Shown here: positions 23,533 to 32,288 of the stretch, piece by piece | How positions within the stretch are numbered: the first letter of the stretch is position 1 | Layout: each line of letters begins with the position of its first letter | From: Bacteroidia bacterium | GTDB lineage: Bacteria; Bacteroidota; Bacteroidia; Palsa-965 | Direction of reading: 5' to 3' | Assembly (NCBI GenBank): GCA_025454955.1 | Contig: JALONL010000012.1 | Location: 186,001-250,000, forward strand | DNA length: 64,000 nt | Position numbers and translations under genes: made by a program | Notes under the pieces: generated by a model | The model's input: the letters and a program-made list of their open reading frames with translations, nothing else | Databases searched by the model: none | What the model was told of the DNA's origin: nothing

Positions 23533-24267
23533 ATGCCGTGGAATCTTATTCTTGATTTCGGTAATACACGCCTCAAAGCCAGTTTGTTCTTTGACGGGGC
23601 GCTGCGTGAGCACCACATACTGGAAACGCCCACTGCCGATGCCGTGCTGGAAGTGGCGGGCGGAAAGCCGGTGCAGGCGGGCATCCTCGCCTCGGTGCGG
23701 AGCGATGATGCGGGGCTGGAAGATGCCCTGACCGATTTTTTTCCGCTTCACCGCCTCGGGCCCGATACGCGGCTGCCCATTACCAATAAATACGGCAGCC
23801 CGCATACACTCGGGTACGACCGCATAGCGGCTTCGTGCGCGGCGGGGCAACTTTTCGCGGGGCGGCCCGTCTTGGCCATTGTGGCGGGTACCTGCATTAC
23901 ATACAACTTTACCACGGCAGCGGGCGGGTTTCTGGGCGGAGCAATTTCGCCGGGCATTGGTATGCGGCTGCGCGCCATGCACGAATACACGCAAAGGCTG
24001 CCGCTGGTGGATATGCAGGGGCCGGTGGCTTTTCCGGCTACTGATACCGACACTTCCCTGCGCACCGGCGCTGTGTATGCCGCACAACTTGAGGCCAACG
24101 CGTTTTACCTCGAATTAAAGGCCCAATACCCCGAACTGGCAGCCGTAATTGGCGGCGGCGATGCTTCGGTTTTGGCAAACGGCCTGAAAAATGACATCTT
24201 TGCACGCCCGTTTCTGGTTCAGGAAGGGCTCAACCGCATATTAGAGTATCATGCATCCAACCTTTAG
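23533..24267 (+). CDS. coaX: Type III pantothenate kinase
   Basis: 244 residues. It phosphorylates pantothenate, the first step of coenzyme A synthesis, in the cytoplasm. Family motifs are DFGNTRLK near the N-terminus, GYDRIAA with the catalytic Asp, AGTCITY and GGAISPGIGMR. One deviation: the Asp that normally precedes the GT(A/C)xT phosphate/cation motif (DxGT) reads Val117 here, and Asn125 follows Tyr. The start at 23533 is chosen because the promoter box lies just upstream and DFGNT then begins at the usual distance. The stop overlaps the next gene by 17 bases, starting the coaX - outer membrane protein - lptC - ppiD operon. Confidence 0.85.
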   Translation: MPWNLILDFGNTRLKASLFFDGALREHHILETPTADAVLEVAGGKPVQAGILASVRSDDAGLEDALTDFFPLHRLGPDTRLPITNKYGSPHTLGYDRIAASCAAGQLFAGRPVLAIVAGTCITYNFTTAAGGFLGGAISPGIGMRLRAMHEYTQRLPLVDMQGPVAFPATDTDTSLRTGAVYAAQLEANAFYLELKAQYPELAAVIGGGDASVLANGLKNDIFARPFLVQEGLNRILEYHASNL

Positions 24268-25807
24268 CGCAAAGCGCACCCTGTTTTTTTGCTTTTTGGC
24301 CGTGTTTTTTTCGGTTGATAATCTTACGGCTCAGAATCCGGCCGTGCTGCAAACCGTTTCGCCTTACTCACGTTTCGGGCTGGGCGAACTGAACTACCTC
24401 GCAGGGCCGGTCAACCAGGGTTTGGGCGGTGGCGGCATTGGTTTGCGCAACGACTCGCTGCTGCCAATTTATATCAACCATGCCAATCCGGCTTCGCTTA
24501 CTTCGGTGCCCATTACCACTTACGAAATATCGCTGGTTTCGAATACCGTTCAGCTTCAGAATGCCACTTCCACCGGCACATTCAACCGCACCTCGCTGGG
24601 GCAGATGACGCTGGCTTTTCCCGTTAAACCCTGGTGGGGCGCATCGCTGGGCTTTGCACCTTATTCTACGGTGGGCTACAACGTGGTAAACTCGGCCGAA
24701 GAGCCCAATATTGGCACGGTTACCTATAAATATCAGGGTTCGGGCGGCATCAATCAGGTTTATACCTCTCATGCTTTCCGTCCGTTTACCGGGCTGGCCA
24801 AACGCTACCAGCTTTCCGACAAATACGAATTACAGCGCCGCGCAGGCGATACCACGGCCATGAAAACCAAAATGGCACGTTTGAATGCGCTGGGCAATAT
24901 TTCAATCGGCGTGCAGGTATCGTATTTGTTTGGAGCCACCAACAATGTGCGCCGCGACGAATTCCCCGATTCGCTGTTCAGCTACAACACCCGCGTTACC
25001 CGCAGCATTCTTTTCCGCGATGTATATGCCACCTTTGGCCTGCAATACGGCTTTATATTCCACAAAGCACTCAATCCGATTTACGAAAACCTTCCCGACT
25101 CGGCCGTTACCGATAAATCGGTTTTCAAAAACACATTTACCTATACCGCCGGCGGAAAAAGCCAGACTGCACCGCTGTTTGTAAAACGCAACGGTATTCG
25201 CGGCACATTCGGGCTGGTGTTTGCGCCGGCTACCGAACTCACGGTAAGCTACCAGCTTCTGGCCGACCGCTACAAAATAAGCAACGGAGGCGAACGCATA
25301 CTCGACACCGTGCTTAACTTCAACGGCATTCCGGGACGTGTAAGAATGCCGCCCATGTTTGGTGTGGGCTTTGCCTTTAAGCGCGATTACCGCTGGATGT
25401 TTCAGGCCGACCTTATGGCCCAGCAATGGGGAAGCCTTACCATACTCGATGTAAATCCCGGTTTGCGAAACAGCCTTCGCGCCACAGCCGGATTTCAGAT
25501 ACAGCCCAAACCCGCAGGCCGTGGAAATTTCTTTACCGCTATTCAATACCGTATCGGTGCGCGCTACCACCAAACTTCGCTCACGTTTAATAATGTGGGG
25601 CTTAACGAAGTGGCCGTAAACCTGGGCTTTGCCTTTCCCCTGCCCTACCGCACAAGGCTGGGCGAACCCGTTTCGCGCGTGAGTCTGGCGCTGGAAGCCG
25701 GGCAGCGGGGCACCATCGAAAACAATCTGGTGAAGGAAAGTTTCTTTCGCGTGTCGCTGGGCGTAACCATTAACGACAAATGGTTTAACCGTTATCGTTT
25801 CGACTAA
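24251..25807 (+). CDS. Outer membrane beta-barrel protein (FadL-like)
   Basis: 518 residues with a signal peptide cleaved near LTAQ-NP. The mature start has VSPYSRFGLGELNY, a run of NHANPASLTS, and many alternating amphipathic strands ending in an aromatic KWFNRYRF, as expected for an outer membrane barrel. The NPA motif and early layout recall the FadL/TodX hydrophobic-compound transport family. It overlaps coaX upstream, and its stop overlaps the lptC start by one base. This position between coaX and lptC is one I associate with Bacteroidota genomes (recollection, not checked). Cargo unknown. Confidence 0.72.
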   Translation: MHPTFSAKRTLFFCFLAVFFSVDNLTAQNPAVLQTVSPYSRFGLGELNYLAGPVNQGLGGGGIGLRNDSLLPIYINHANPASLTSVPITTYEISLVSNTVQLQNATSTGTFNRTSLGQMTLAFPVKPWWGASLGFAPYSTVGYNVVNSAEEPNIGTVTYKYQGSGGINQVYTSHAFRPFTGLAKRYQLSDKYELQRRAGDTTAMKTKMARLNALGNISIGVQVSYLFGATNNVRRDEFPDSLFSYNTRVTRSILFRDVYATFGLQYGFIFHKALNPIYENLPDSAVTDKSVFKNTFTYTAGGKSQTAPLFVKRNGIRGTFGLVFAPATELTVSYQLLADRYKISNGGERILDTVLNFNGIPGRVRMPPMFGVGFAFKRDYRWMFQADLMAQQWGSLTILDVNPGLRNSLRATAGFQIQPKPAGRGNFFTAIQYRIGARYHQTSLTFNNVGLNEVAVNLGFAFPLPYRTRLGEPVSRVSLALEAGQRGTIENNLVKESFFRVSLGVTINDKWFNRYRFD

Positions 25808-26355
25808 TGATGCGGGCTGCAACCGGTATTGTGCTTCTCCTGCTTGCGGCCTGCTCGAACGACCCGCGCGAGGTGAAACGCCTTACACAGAAAGACACTT
25901 TACCCCTGCAAACGGCCAAAGAAGTGACACTGTACTATTCAGACAGTGCCCGGCTTAAAATAAAGCTCACTGCCCCGCAAATTGACGATTACGCCGGCTC
26001 CGAGCCGCGCACCGTAATGCCCAAAGGCATGAAAGTGGAGTTTTACGACGAGGATATGAAGGTAAACTCGTCCATATCGGCCCGCTATGCCGTGCGAAAC
26101 GAGCGTACCAACCTCATGGAAGCCCGCAATAACGTGGTGGTGGTAAACACCAAGGGCGAGAAACTGGAAACCGAACAACTTTTCTGGGACGACCGCATAG
26201 ACAGTATTTATACCGATAAAAAAGTAAAGGTGACCAGCGGCTCACAAATCATTCACAGCGAAGGGCTGAGAGCCGACCAGACTTTTAACAATTATCGTTT
26301 CAAGAAGGTAACCGGTATATTTGCACTTCCAGATTCAGATAATTCTCCCAAATGA
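25807..26355 (+). CDS. lptC: LPS export protein LptC, lipoprotein form
   Basis: 182 residues with lipobox LAAC, Cys16. The rest fits the LptC/OstA-like beta-jellyroll: VTLYYSDSARLKIKLTAPQ, PKGMKVEFYDEDMKV, SARYAVRNERTNLMEARNNVVVVNTKGEKLETEQLFWD, and a closing GLRADQTFNNYRFKKVTG. It would be the periplasmic bridge passing lipopolysaccharide from LptB2FG to LptA. Unlike the E. coli protein, which has a transmembrane helix, this one is predicted to be lipid-anchored. Its start overlaps the barrel gene stop and its end overlaps the next start (ATGA). Confidence 0.82.
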   Translation: MMRAATGIVLLLLAACSNDPREVKRLTQKDTLPLQTAKEVTLYYSDSARLKIKLTAPQIDDYAGSEPRTVMPKGMKVEFYDEDMKVNSSISARYAVRNERTNLMEARNNVVVVNTKGEKLETEQLFWDDRIDSIYTDKKVKVTSGSQIIHSEGLRADQTFNNYRFKKVTGIFALPDSDNSPK

Positions 26356-26546
26356 ATTCATATTTCCGCTTTTCCGAATATATGTGGCTGGTACTGGCCA
26401 TTATCTGCGCCGGACTTACCGCATGGTTTTTCATTACCAAACAAACCGATAACGGCTACTTTGCCGTGGGCATGGCCGTGCTGGCCGGTGTAATGTATGG
26501 CCTGCGCCGGCGATTTAACAAATCGCAGTCAAGGCAAAAACCCTGA
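26352..26546 (+). CDS. Small two-helix membrane protein
   Basis: 64 residues with two hydrophobic segments (about 11-28 and 36-51), joined by a short loop and closed by a basic tail (RRRFNKSQSRQKP) that should sit in the cytoplasm. It overlaps lptC by 4 bases. Unrecognised, but a small integral membrane gene in the lptC-ppiD interval suggests a role linked to envelope assembly. Confidence 0.7.
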   Translation: MNSYFRFSEYMWLVLAIICAGLTAWFFITKQTDNGYFAVGMAVLAGVMYGLRRRFNKSQSRQKP

Positions 26547-26655
26547 ACCTCAGTCCTAAAAACAAAGATTTAACGCCAAACACGAACCGATTTATCGGGA
26601 TTTTACCGACAAATCGTATATTCGTGCCCCGAATTCAATTAAACGTCATCATTCC

Positions 26656-28824
26656 ATGACCATTTTATCGCGCATACGCAGCCGTGTAGCCCTGTTGGTA
26701 GGGATCATTTTTGTAGCCATTCTGGCTTTTGTACTGACTGATGTTTTCAGCGGACAATCAGGACTCATGGGGGGCGGTGGCCCCGGCGATGTGGGCTCCA
26801 TTAACGGAAGCTCCATTTCCTACAAAGAGTTTGACAATAAAGTAAAGTCGTACAGCTCAGACGACAACAACATGAGCGAGCAGCAGCGCCAGCAGCTTTC
26901 AGACGGCGTGTGGGCCGAAATGATCGACCAGCTTGTGTATCAGCCCGAGTATGACGATCTGGGCATTATGGTAACCACCGACGAACTGGCCGAGCAGATG
27001 ATGGGCGACAAGCCTTCAGACCTCATGCGTCAGTATTTCCAGGATCCGCAAAGCGGGCAGATTGCCCCGCAGTATGCCAATGCCGATGGTTCGCTCAACG
27101 GCAAAGCCATTCGCGATCTGGTGAAAAAATTCCAGCCCAAGGACATTGCCCAGTGGGAAAAGATTGAGCAGGAAATGCAGAAACGTCTGGTGCGCGAAAA
27201 ATACAATACGCTCATCCGCAAAGGCCTTTTTGTAACACAAAGCCAGGCCATACGCGAAGACAAAGAAGAAAAAACCAACTATGCGTTCAAATACTTTGTA
27301 AAACGCTACAGCGAAATTGCCGACTCTACCATTAAGTGTACCGACGAAGAACTGAAAGCGTATTACAAAGCCAATCCGCATAAATTCAAGCAGGCCGAAG
27401 ATGCCCGCTCGATTGAGTTTGTGAGCTTTGATGTATTGCCCACCGCCGACGATATTGCCAAACAGCGCGAGGAGCTTACCGGCCTGATGGCTGATTTCAA
27501 AACCAAAACCGGCCGCGACGACACTGCATTTGTGGCAAGCTATTCGGCCGACGGTGCTTATACTTCTAAAATGCTGCGTCCGGGCACCTATCCCGTAGGA
27601 ACCGACAGCATGTTTATCAAAGCCAATGCAGGTGATGTACTCGGGCCGTTCAGCATCGGCGAAAACAATGTGATTTACAAAGTGCTCGGCCAGCGTTTCT
27701 CGTCGGACTCGGCCAAAGTGCGCCACATTCTGGTAGCCATGAAAGGCGGCACAGCCGAAGCCACACGCACCAAAGAACAGGCTAAACTCCGCGCCGACAG
27801 TATTGCCAAAGTGATTAAAGGCGGCAAGAAAATGGAAGATCTGGTGGAAAAACTCACCGACGACCAGGGCTCGAAAGCCGGCAACAAAGGCGATTACGGC
27901 TGGTTTACACAGGAAACCGGTTTTGTACAGCCCTTCAAAGATGCCGGTTTCAACAACCCGAAAGGCGCTGTGGTAGTGGTGGAAACACAGTTCGGTTACC
28001 ACGTAATTCAGGTACTCGACCGCACCAAAGAAAGCCGCAAAACCGAAGTGGTAGGCATTGAACGCAAAACCGAACCTTCGGAGCAAACCATTACTGCCGT
28101 ATTTACCAAAGCGGCCGAATTCGGTGGTAAAAACAACAACCTCGAACTCTTCAACAAAGCCGTAACCGACGGTAAATTGGCCAAACAGCCCGGCGATAAC
28201 ATTACCGAAAGCAGCCGCTTCATTTCGGGCATCGATCAGCCCCGCCCGGTAGTTCAGTGGATGTTTGCCGATAAAACCGAAATTGGTTCGGTATCAGAAC
28301 CTTTCACTTCGGACAATCAGCAAACCGGTGCCAAGAAATATGTAGTGTGCGTACTCACCAAAATCACCGAAAAAGGCACCAAGCCTTTCGAAGATAAAGA
28401 CGTACGCACCATTTGCGAACTCGAAGTGCGCAAGAAGAAAAAAGTAGAGCAGTTTACCAAAGAGATAAACTCGAAAAAGGCAGCTACCATTGATGCCTGG
28501 GCGGCCAACCTGAAACTTACACCTACTGATGCCACCGCCAATTTTGCCAATGCCGTACTGCCCATGGCCGGAAACGAAGGCCGCGTGGTAGGCTGGATTG
28601 CAGGCAACCCCGCTACCGGCAAACTCTCTGTGCCCATTGCCGGCGATCAGGGTGTGTATGTAGTGGTAATCAACAGCGTTACACCCGCCGAGCCGCTTAA
28701 AGATGTAAAAACTCGTCAGCAGTCGGCCACCAGCGCCATCGGCAACCAGGCCGATTCGCGTGCTGCCGAAGTACTCCGCGACGAAGCCGATATTGAAGAT
28801 CACCGCGGCACACGCTACTTCTAA
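26656..28824 (+). CDS. PpiD/SurA-like peptidyl-prolyl isomerase chaperone
   Basis: 722 residues. A single N-terminal anchor (about 11-30, VALLVGIIFVAILAFVLTDVF) places the bulk in the periplasm, as in PpiD. A SurA-N-like helical region follows (YKEFDNKVKSY onward). A parvulin domain spans about 352-455 (VRHILVAMKGG, KAGNKGDYGWFTQ, FGYHVIQVLDR). The C-terminal ~250 residues contain a second, degenerate parvulin-like part. It helps fold outer membrane proteins leaving the Sec translocon. The gene lies 109 bases after the small membrane protein and ends in a strong terminator. Confidence 0.85.
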   Translation: MTILSRIRSRVALLVGIIFVAILAFVLTDVFSGQSGLMGGGGPGDVGSINGSSISYKEFDNKVKSYSSDDNNMSEQQRQQLSDGVWAEMIDQLVYQPEYDDLGIMVTTDELAEQMMGDKPSDLMRQYFQDPQSGQIAPQYANADGSLNGKAIRDLVKKFQPKDIAQWEKIEQEMQKRLVREKYNTLIRKGLFVTQSQAIREDKEEKTNYAFKYFVKRYSEIADSTIKCTDEELKAYYKANPHKFKQAEDARSIEFVSFDVLPTADDIAKQREELTGLMADFKTKTGRDDTAFVASYSADGAYTSKMLRPGTYPVGTDSMFIKANAGDVLGPFSIGENNVIYKVLGQRFSSDSAKVRHILVAMKGGTAEATRTKEQAKLRADSIAKVIKGGKKMEDLVEKLTDDQGSKAGNKGDYGWFTQETGFVQPFKDAGFNNPKGAVVVVETQFGYHVIQVLDRTKESRKTEVVGIERKTEPSEQTITAVFTKAAEFGGKNNNLELFNKAVTDGKLAKQPGDNITESSRFISGIDQPRPVVQWMFADKTEIGSVSEPFTSDNQQTGAKKYVVCVLTKITEKGTKPFEDKDVRTICELEVRKKKKVEQFTKEINSKKAATIDAWAANLKLTPTDATANFANAVLPMAGNEGRVVGWIAGNPATGKLSVPIAGDQGVYVVVINSVTPAEPLKDVKTRQQSATSAIGNQADSRAAEVLRDEADIEDHRGTRYF

Positions 28825-28842
28825 GACAATCATCATTCATAG

Positions 28843-28877
28843 AAAATACGCCGCACTCATTGCGGCGTATTTTTTTT
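28843..28877 (+). terminator. Intrinsic terminator of the ppiD-like gene
   Basis: A 12-bp stem (AAAATACGCCGC with GCGGCGTATTTT) with a seven-base loop, ending in a run of eight T, 18 bases after the stop. Confidence 0.88.
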
Positions 28878-28933
28878 GCATTAAACCTTTGTGCCAACGG
28901 CTGCCTGCCTATATATCAATTCATACATTTCCC

Positions 28934-28941
28934 TAAGTTTG
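28934..28941 (+). promoter_or_regulatory. Bacteroidota -7 promoter box
   Basis: TAAGTTTG, a perfect TAnnTTTG match, 23 bases before the ATG of the FIST gene at 28965. Confidence 0.5.
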
Positions 28942-28964
28942 TGCTTCTTACAAAAGGCCCCCGT

Positions 28965-30095
28965 ATGAAAACCGCACAACACCTCTGGCAGCAGGGCAAC
29001 TGGTCTGCCGCCTCCTCTGATCTTTCAAAAGCCCAACTCTGTTTTATTTTTGGCTCGCGCTACACCATTGAGCAAAATCTCACGGCCACCTCGCTGCTAC
29101 AGGCACGTTATCCATCGGCACAGATTGTAAGCTGCAGTACGGCGGGCAATATCATGGACGAATCACTGCTTGACGAAACCATGATTGCCACAGTGGTTGA
29201 ATTTGCAGATACCCGTGTGAATGCCTGCAACTTTCCCATTGCCAATATCGATGCCACTGAACTTGGCCGCAACATAGCCGATAAATTTGATGCGGCAGAC
29301 CTTGCAGGGCTTCTGTTGTTCAGCACCACCGGCATAAATGCGGGCAAACTGCTGAACGGCATTAATGAAAAACTGAAAGGCCGTGTACCTGTATCGGGTG
29401 GCGTGGCGGGCGATGATTACCGCTTTGAGCGCACGCTGGTGGGGCTCGGCAATGACATTGCCGAAGGGCAAATTGTAGTGGTGGCCTTTTACGGAAGCAA
29501 ACTGCATATTGCACATGGCTCGAAAGGCGGCTGGGACACATTCGGGCCGGTGCGCACGGTAACACGCAGCGAAGGCAATGTGCTTTATGAAATAGACGGT
29601 AAACCGGTACTTGATTTATACAAACAATACCTCGGCGAAAAAGCTTCGGAGCTCCCGGCTTCGGCGCTGCTGTTTCCGTTTACCATTATCGACTCGCACA
29701 CCAGCGAACCGCTTGTGCGCGGTGTGCAGAACGTGGACGAGAGCACGAGTTCGATAATCCTCTACGGCGATGTGGAAGAGGGCATGAAAATACAACTCAT
29801 GCGCGCCAACTTCGACAACCTGATTAGTGGTGCCGGCGACTCGGCAAAAGAAACTTTCCTTTCGGGAAACAAAGCACCGGAGCTTGCCATACTCATTAGT
29901 TGCGTGGCACGCCGCCTGGTGCTGGGCCAGCTTACCGAAGAAGAACTCGCCGAATCGCGCAAGGTGCTCGGGCCCGATGCCACCATTTGCGGCTTTTACT
30001 CCTACTCCGAGCTTTCGCCGCTGGTTGGAGATAACGCCTGCCACCTGCACAACCAGACCATGACCATTACCACACTGAGCGAGGAAATGGCATGA
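28965..30095 (+). CDS. FIST domain sensory protein
   Basis: 376 residues, starting at the ATG at 28965 just after a good promoter box; an in-frame ATG at 28860 lies in the preceding terminator and is rejected. It contains both parts of the FIST pair: FIST_N over about 15-225 (CFIFGSRYTIEQNL, GGVAGDDYRFERTLV) and FIST_C over about 235-360 (ASALLFPFTIIDSHTSEPLVRGV, CGFYSYSELSPLVG). FIST domains are thought to sense small ligands such as amino acids and are usually linked to signalling proteins. No signal peptide, so it is cytoplasmic. It overlaps the histidine kinase gene by 4 bases. Confidence 0.85.
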   Translation: MKTAQHLWQQGNWSAASSDLSKAQLCFIFGSRYTIEQNLTATSLLQARYPSAQIVSCSTAGNIMDESLLDETMIATVVEFADTRVNACNFPIANIDATELGRNIADKFDAADLAGLLLFSTTGINAGKLLNGINEKLKGRVPVSGGVAGDDYRFERTLVGLGNDIAEGQIVVVAFYGSKLHIAHGSKGGWDTFGPVRTVTRSEGNVLYEIDGKPVLDLYKQYLGEKASELPASALLFPFTIIDSHTSEPLVRGVQNVDESTSSIILYGDVEEGMKIQLMRANFDNLISGAGDSAKETFLSGNKAPELAILISCVARRLVLGQLTEEELAESRKVLGPDATICGFYSYSELSPLVGDNACHLHNQTMTITTLSEEMA

Positions 30096-30997
30096 TAAAC
30101 AAACCCGATCCGCTGAACCGACTGGCCGCACGCCAACTGCGCAAGGCTTTCCCCGACGATGAATTTACGGAGCAGGGATTGGAATTGTTTATCAAACTGG
30201 TAAATGATTCATACAACAATATGGACGATGAACGCGCGCTCAACGTCCGCGCCATGAACATCAGCCAGAAAGAACTCGAAGCCATAAACAACGAGTTGAA
30301 CCAGCGCAATGTGTTTCTCGACAGTTTCAACCACGGCCTGGCTCACGATGTAAAGAATCATACCGCCAATATTCTCGGACTTATTCAAATGCTGCGCAAA
30401 TACCTTTCGCGCAACAATACCGATATGGTCGAAAAAATTATCGACCGCCTCGATCAGTCAACCAACCAGCTTACGTCCATTGTACAGGGATTTTTGTACC
30501 TCTCGAAGTTTGAAAACAAAACCGACGACGAGTTTACCGAAATTCTGCCCGATGTGCTGCAGGCCGCAGTACAGTTGGAAATTCAATACCTTTTGCTGGG
30601 TAAAAATGTTTCGCTCCATTATGATTTTCGGTGCGAAGAACTGGTTTACTCGAAACATATCCTGCAAATTATTTTTGTAAACCTAATTTCCAACTCCATT
30701 AAGTTTTCCAAACCCAATGTACCGGGTGTGGTAAAAGCATCGCTCACCAAATCGGAAAACGAATTGCAGATTGTGGTAAGCGACAACGGAGTGGGAATGA
30801 ATCTGGATGACCCCGACAACAAGGTATTCAAGTTGTTTTACCGCAGTGAAAATGTGAGTACCGAAAAGGGTTACGGAGTGGGATTGTATGTAATCAAAAA
30901 AATTATCGACCGCAACCACGGGCAGATTCACATTACCAGCAAACCCGGCGAAGGCACCACCATTGCCATTACACTGCCGCTTCAGAAACCGGAATAA
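30092..30997 (+). CDS. Cytoplasmic histidine kinase paired with FIST protein
   Basis: 301 residues with no membrane segment. A short helical lead (MNISQKELEAINNELNQRN) precedes the dimerisation helix with the phospho-acceptor His85 in GLAHDVKNHTANI. The ATPase domain has the N-box NLISNSIKFS, G1 DNGVGM and G2 GYGVGLYVIKKI. It lacks its own sensor domain, so the translationally coupled FIST protein probably supplies the input. No response regulator is adjacent, because the next gene is convergent rodA with only 4 bases between the stops. The output partner must therefore be elsewhere. Confidence 0.85.
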   Translation: MINKPDPLNRLAARQLRKAFPDDEFTEQGLELFIKLVNDSYNNMDDERALNVRAMNISQKELEAINNELNQRNVFLDSFNHGLAHDVKNHTANILGLIQMLRKYLSRNNTDMVEKIIDRLDQSTNQLTSIVQGFLYLSKFENKTDDEFTEILPDVLQAAVQLEIQYLLLGKNVSLHYDFRCEELVYSKHILQIIFVNLISNSIKFSKPNVPGVVKASLTKSENELQIVVSDNGVGMNLDDPDNKVFKLFYRSENVSTEKGYGVGLYVIKKIIDRNHGQIHITSKPGEGTTIAITLPLQKPE

Positions 30998-31001
30998 ACG
31001 G

Positions 31002-32285
31002 TTAGCGGAGAATAAGCAACCGCTGCGAATCGAGGCGGATAAAGATGAACAGCAGGAGTGTGAAGCCAATGAGCGAAGAACCTCCGTAGCTGAAAAACGG
31101 CAACGGAATACCAATAACCGGAATAAGCCCGATGGTCATGCCCACATTTACCATAAGGTGTATAAAAAACACACAGGCCACGCCGTAGCCGTAAATACGT
31201 GTAAAATCTGACCGCTGCCTTTCGGCCATGAAAATGAGGCGGATAACCAGAAATGCATAAAGCAGAATAATTCCGGCACTGCCCAGAAAGCCCCACTCCT
31301 CGCCCACGGTGCAAAAGATAAAATCGGTTTCCTGCTCAGGTACAAAGCGGAATTTGGTTTGTGTGCCTTCGAGATAACCTTTTCCGTTTACGCCACCTGA
31401 TCCGATGGCAATCATCGACTGCTTCACGTTGTATCCAAACCGGTCTTCCATTTCCTTTGATACCGGCATCCCCAACCATACTTTAATACGTGCCGACTGG
31501 TGCTCGGCCATTTTATTTACGCCTTTGTTTGCGATAAAAATTACACTCACAAAATAGATAACGATACCGGCAGCGGTAATAATTTTGGAAAATCGGATTC
31601 TTCGCTGGAAAAATAGCCAGAAACTGGCAATGGCAATACTTCCCGCCACAAAGTACCATTTGTAGTCATAAAATTTAAGTCCCAGCACGACTGCCAGCAC
31701 GGTGGCAATACCCAACAACAGTAACCAGCCCGGAAAAACGCCTTCGCGGTAAAGCACCACAATAAATGCCGCAAGCACAATGGCCACGCCGGTTTCGCTC
31801 TGAATTACGGCAATAATGAGCATGGGCAGCAGGATAAAACCCATGCACACAAAGAAATCGCGCACCAGATCGCGGCGGGTAATGCCGCTGATGTATTTGG
31901 CCAGTGCCAGTGCCGTAGAAAATTTCATAAACTCGGCCGGCTGCAAACCAAAGCTGCCAAACCTGAACCACGAATGGCTGCCCTTGACTTCGGTGCCCAG
32001 AAACCGCACCGCAATATTGAGCAGCAAAAAACCTCCGTAGGCATAAAACGCCGTGGCCGTAAAAAACGAGGCATCCACCAGAAGCAGCGAAAAACCCAGT
32101 GCAAGCGACACACAGATAAACACAAACTGCTTGCCCTCCAGCCGCGACAAATCGAAAATATTGCTCTGCGCAGGATCGTAAACAGCCGAGTAAATGTTCA
32201 TTAAGCCCAGCACCACCAGTACGATGTAAATAATCACCGTAATCCAGTCCACGTTGTAAAACTGACTATCGCTGCGTTCGCGCAT
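31002..32285 (-). CDS. rodA: Rod shape-determining SEDS glycosyltransferase RodA
   Basis: 427 residues with about ten membrane helices and the SEDS hallmarks: GSHSWFRFGSFGLQPAEFMKF early, and RFVPEQETDFIFCTVGEEWGF and PFFSYGGSSL late. RodA polymerises lipid II glycan strands for lateral wall growth together with PBP2, encoded directly upstream with a 3-base gap. It is the last gene of the purH-mreBCD-mrdA-rodA unit. Confidence 0.93.
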   Translation of the reverse strand: MRERSDSQFYNVDWITVIIYIVLVVLGLMNIYSAVYDPAQSNIFDLSRLEGKQFVFICVSLALGFSLLLVDASFFTATAFYAYGGFLLLNIAVRFLGTEVKGSHSWFRFGSFGLQPAEFMKFSTALALAKYISGITRRDLVRDFFVCMGFILLPMLIIAVIQSETGVAIVLAAFIVVLYREGVFPGWLLLLGIATVLAVVLGLKFYDYKWYFVAGSIAIASFWLFFQRRIRFSKIITAAGIVIYFVSVIFIANKGVNKMAEHQSARIKVWLGMPVSKEMEDRFGYNVKQSMIAIGSGGVNGKGYLEGTQTKFRFVPEQETDFIFCTVGEEWGFLGSAGIILLYAFLVIRLIFMAERQRSDFTRIYGYGVACVFFIHLMVNVGMTIGLIPVIGIPLPFFSYGGSSLIGFTLLLFIFIRLDSQRLLILR

Positions 32286-32288
32286 GGT

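Noticed and set aside
30998-31001. Response regulator gene expected after the FIST-linked kinase
   Set aside because: Only four bases separate the kinase stop from the convergent rodA stop, so no gene fits.
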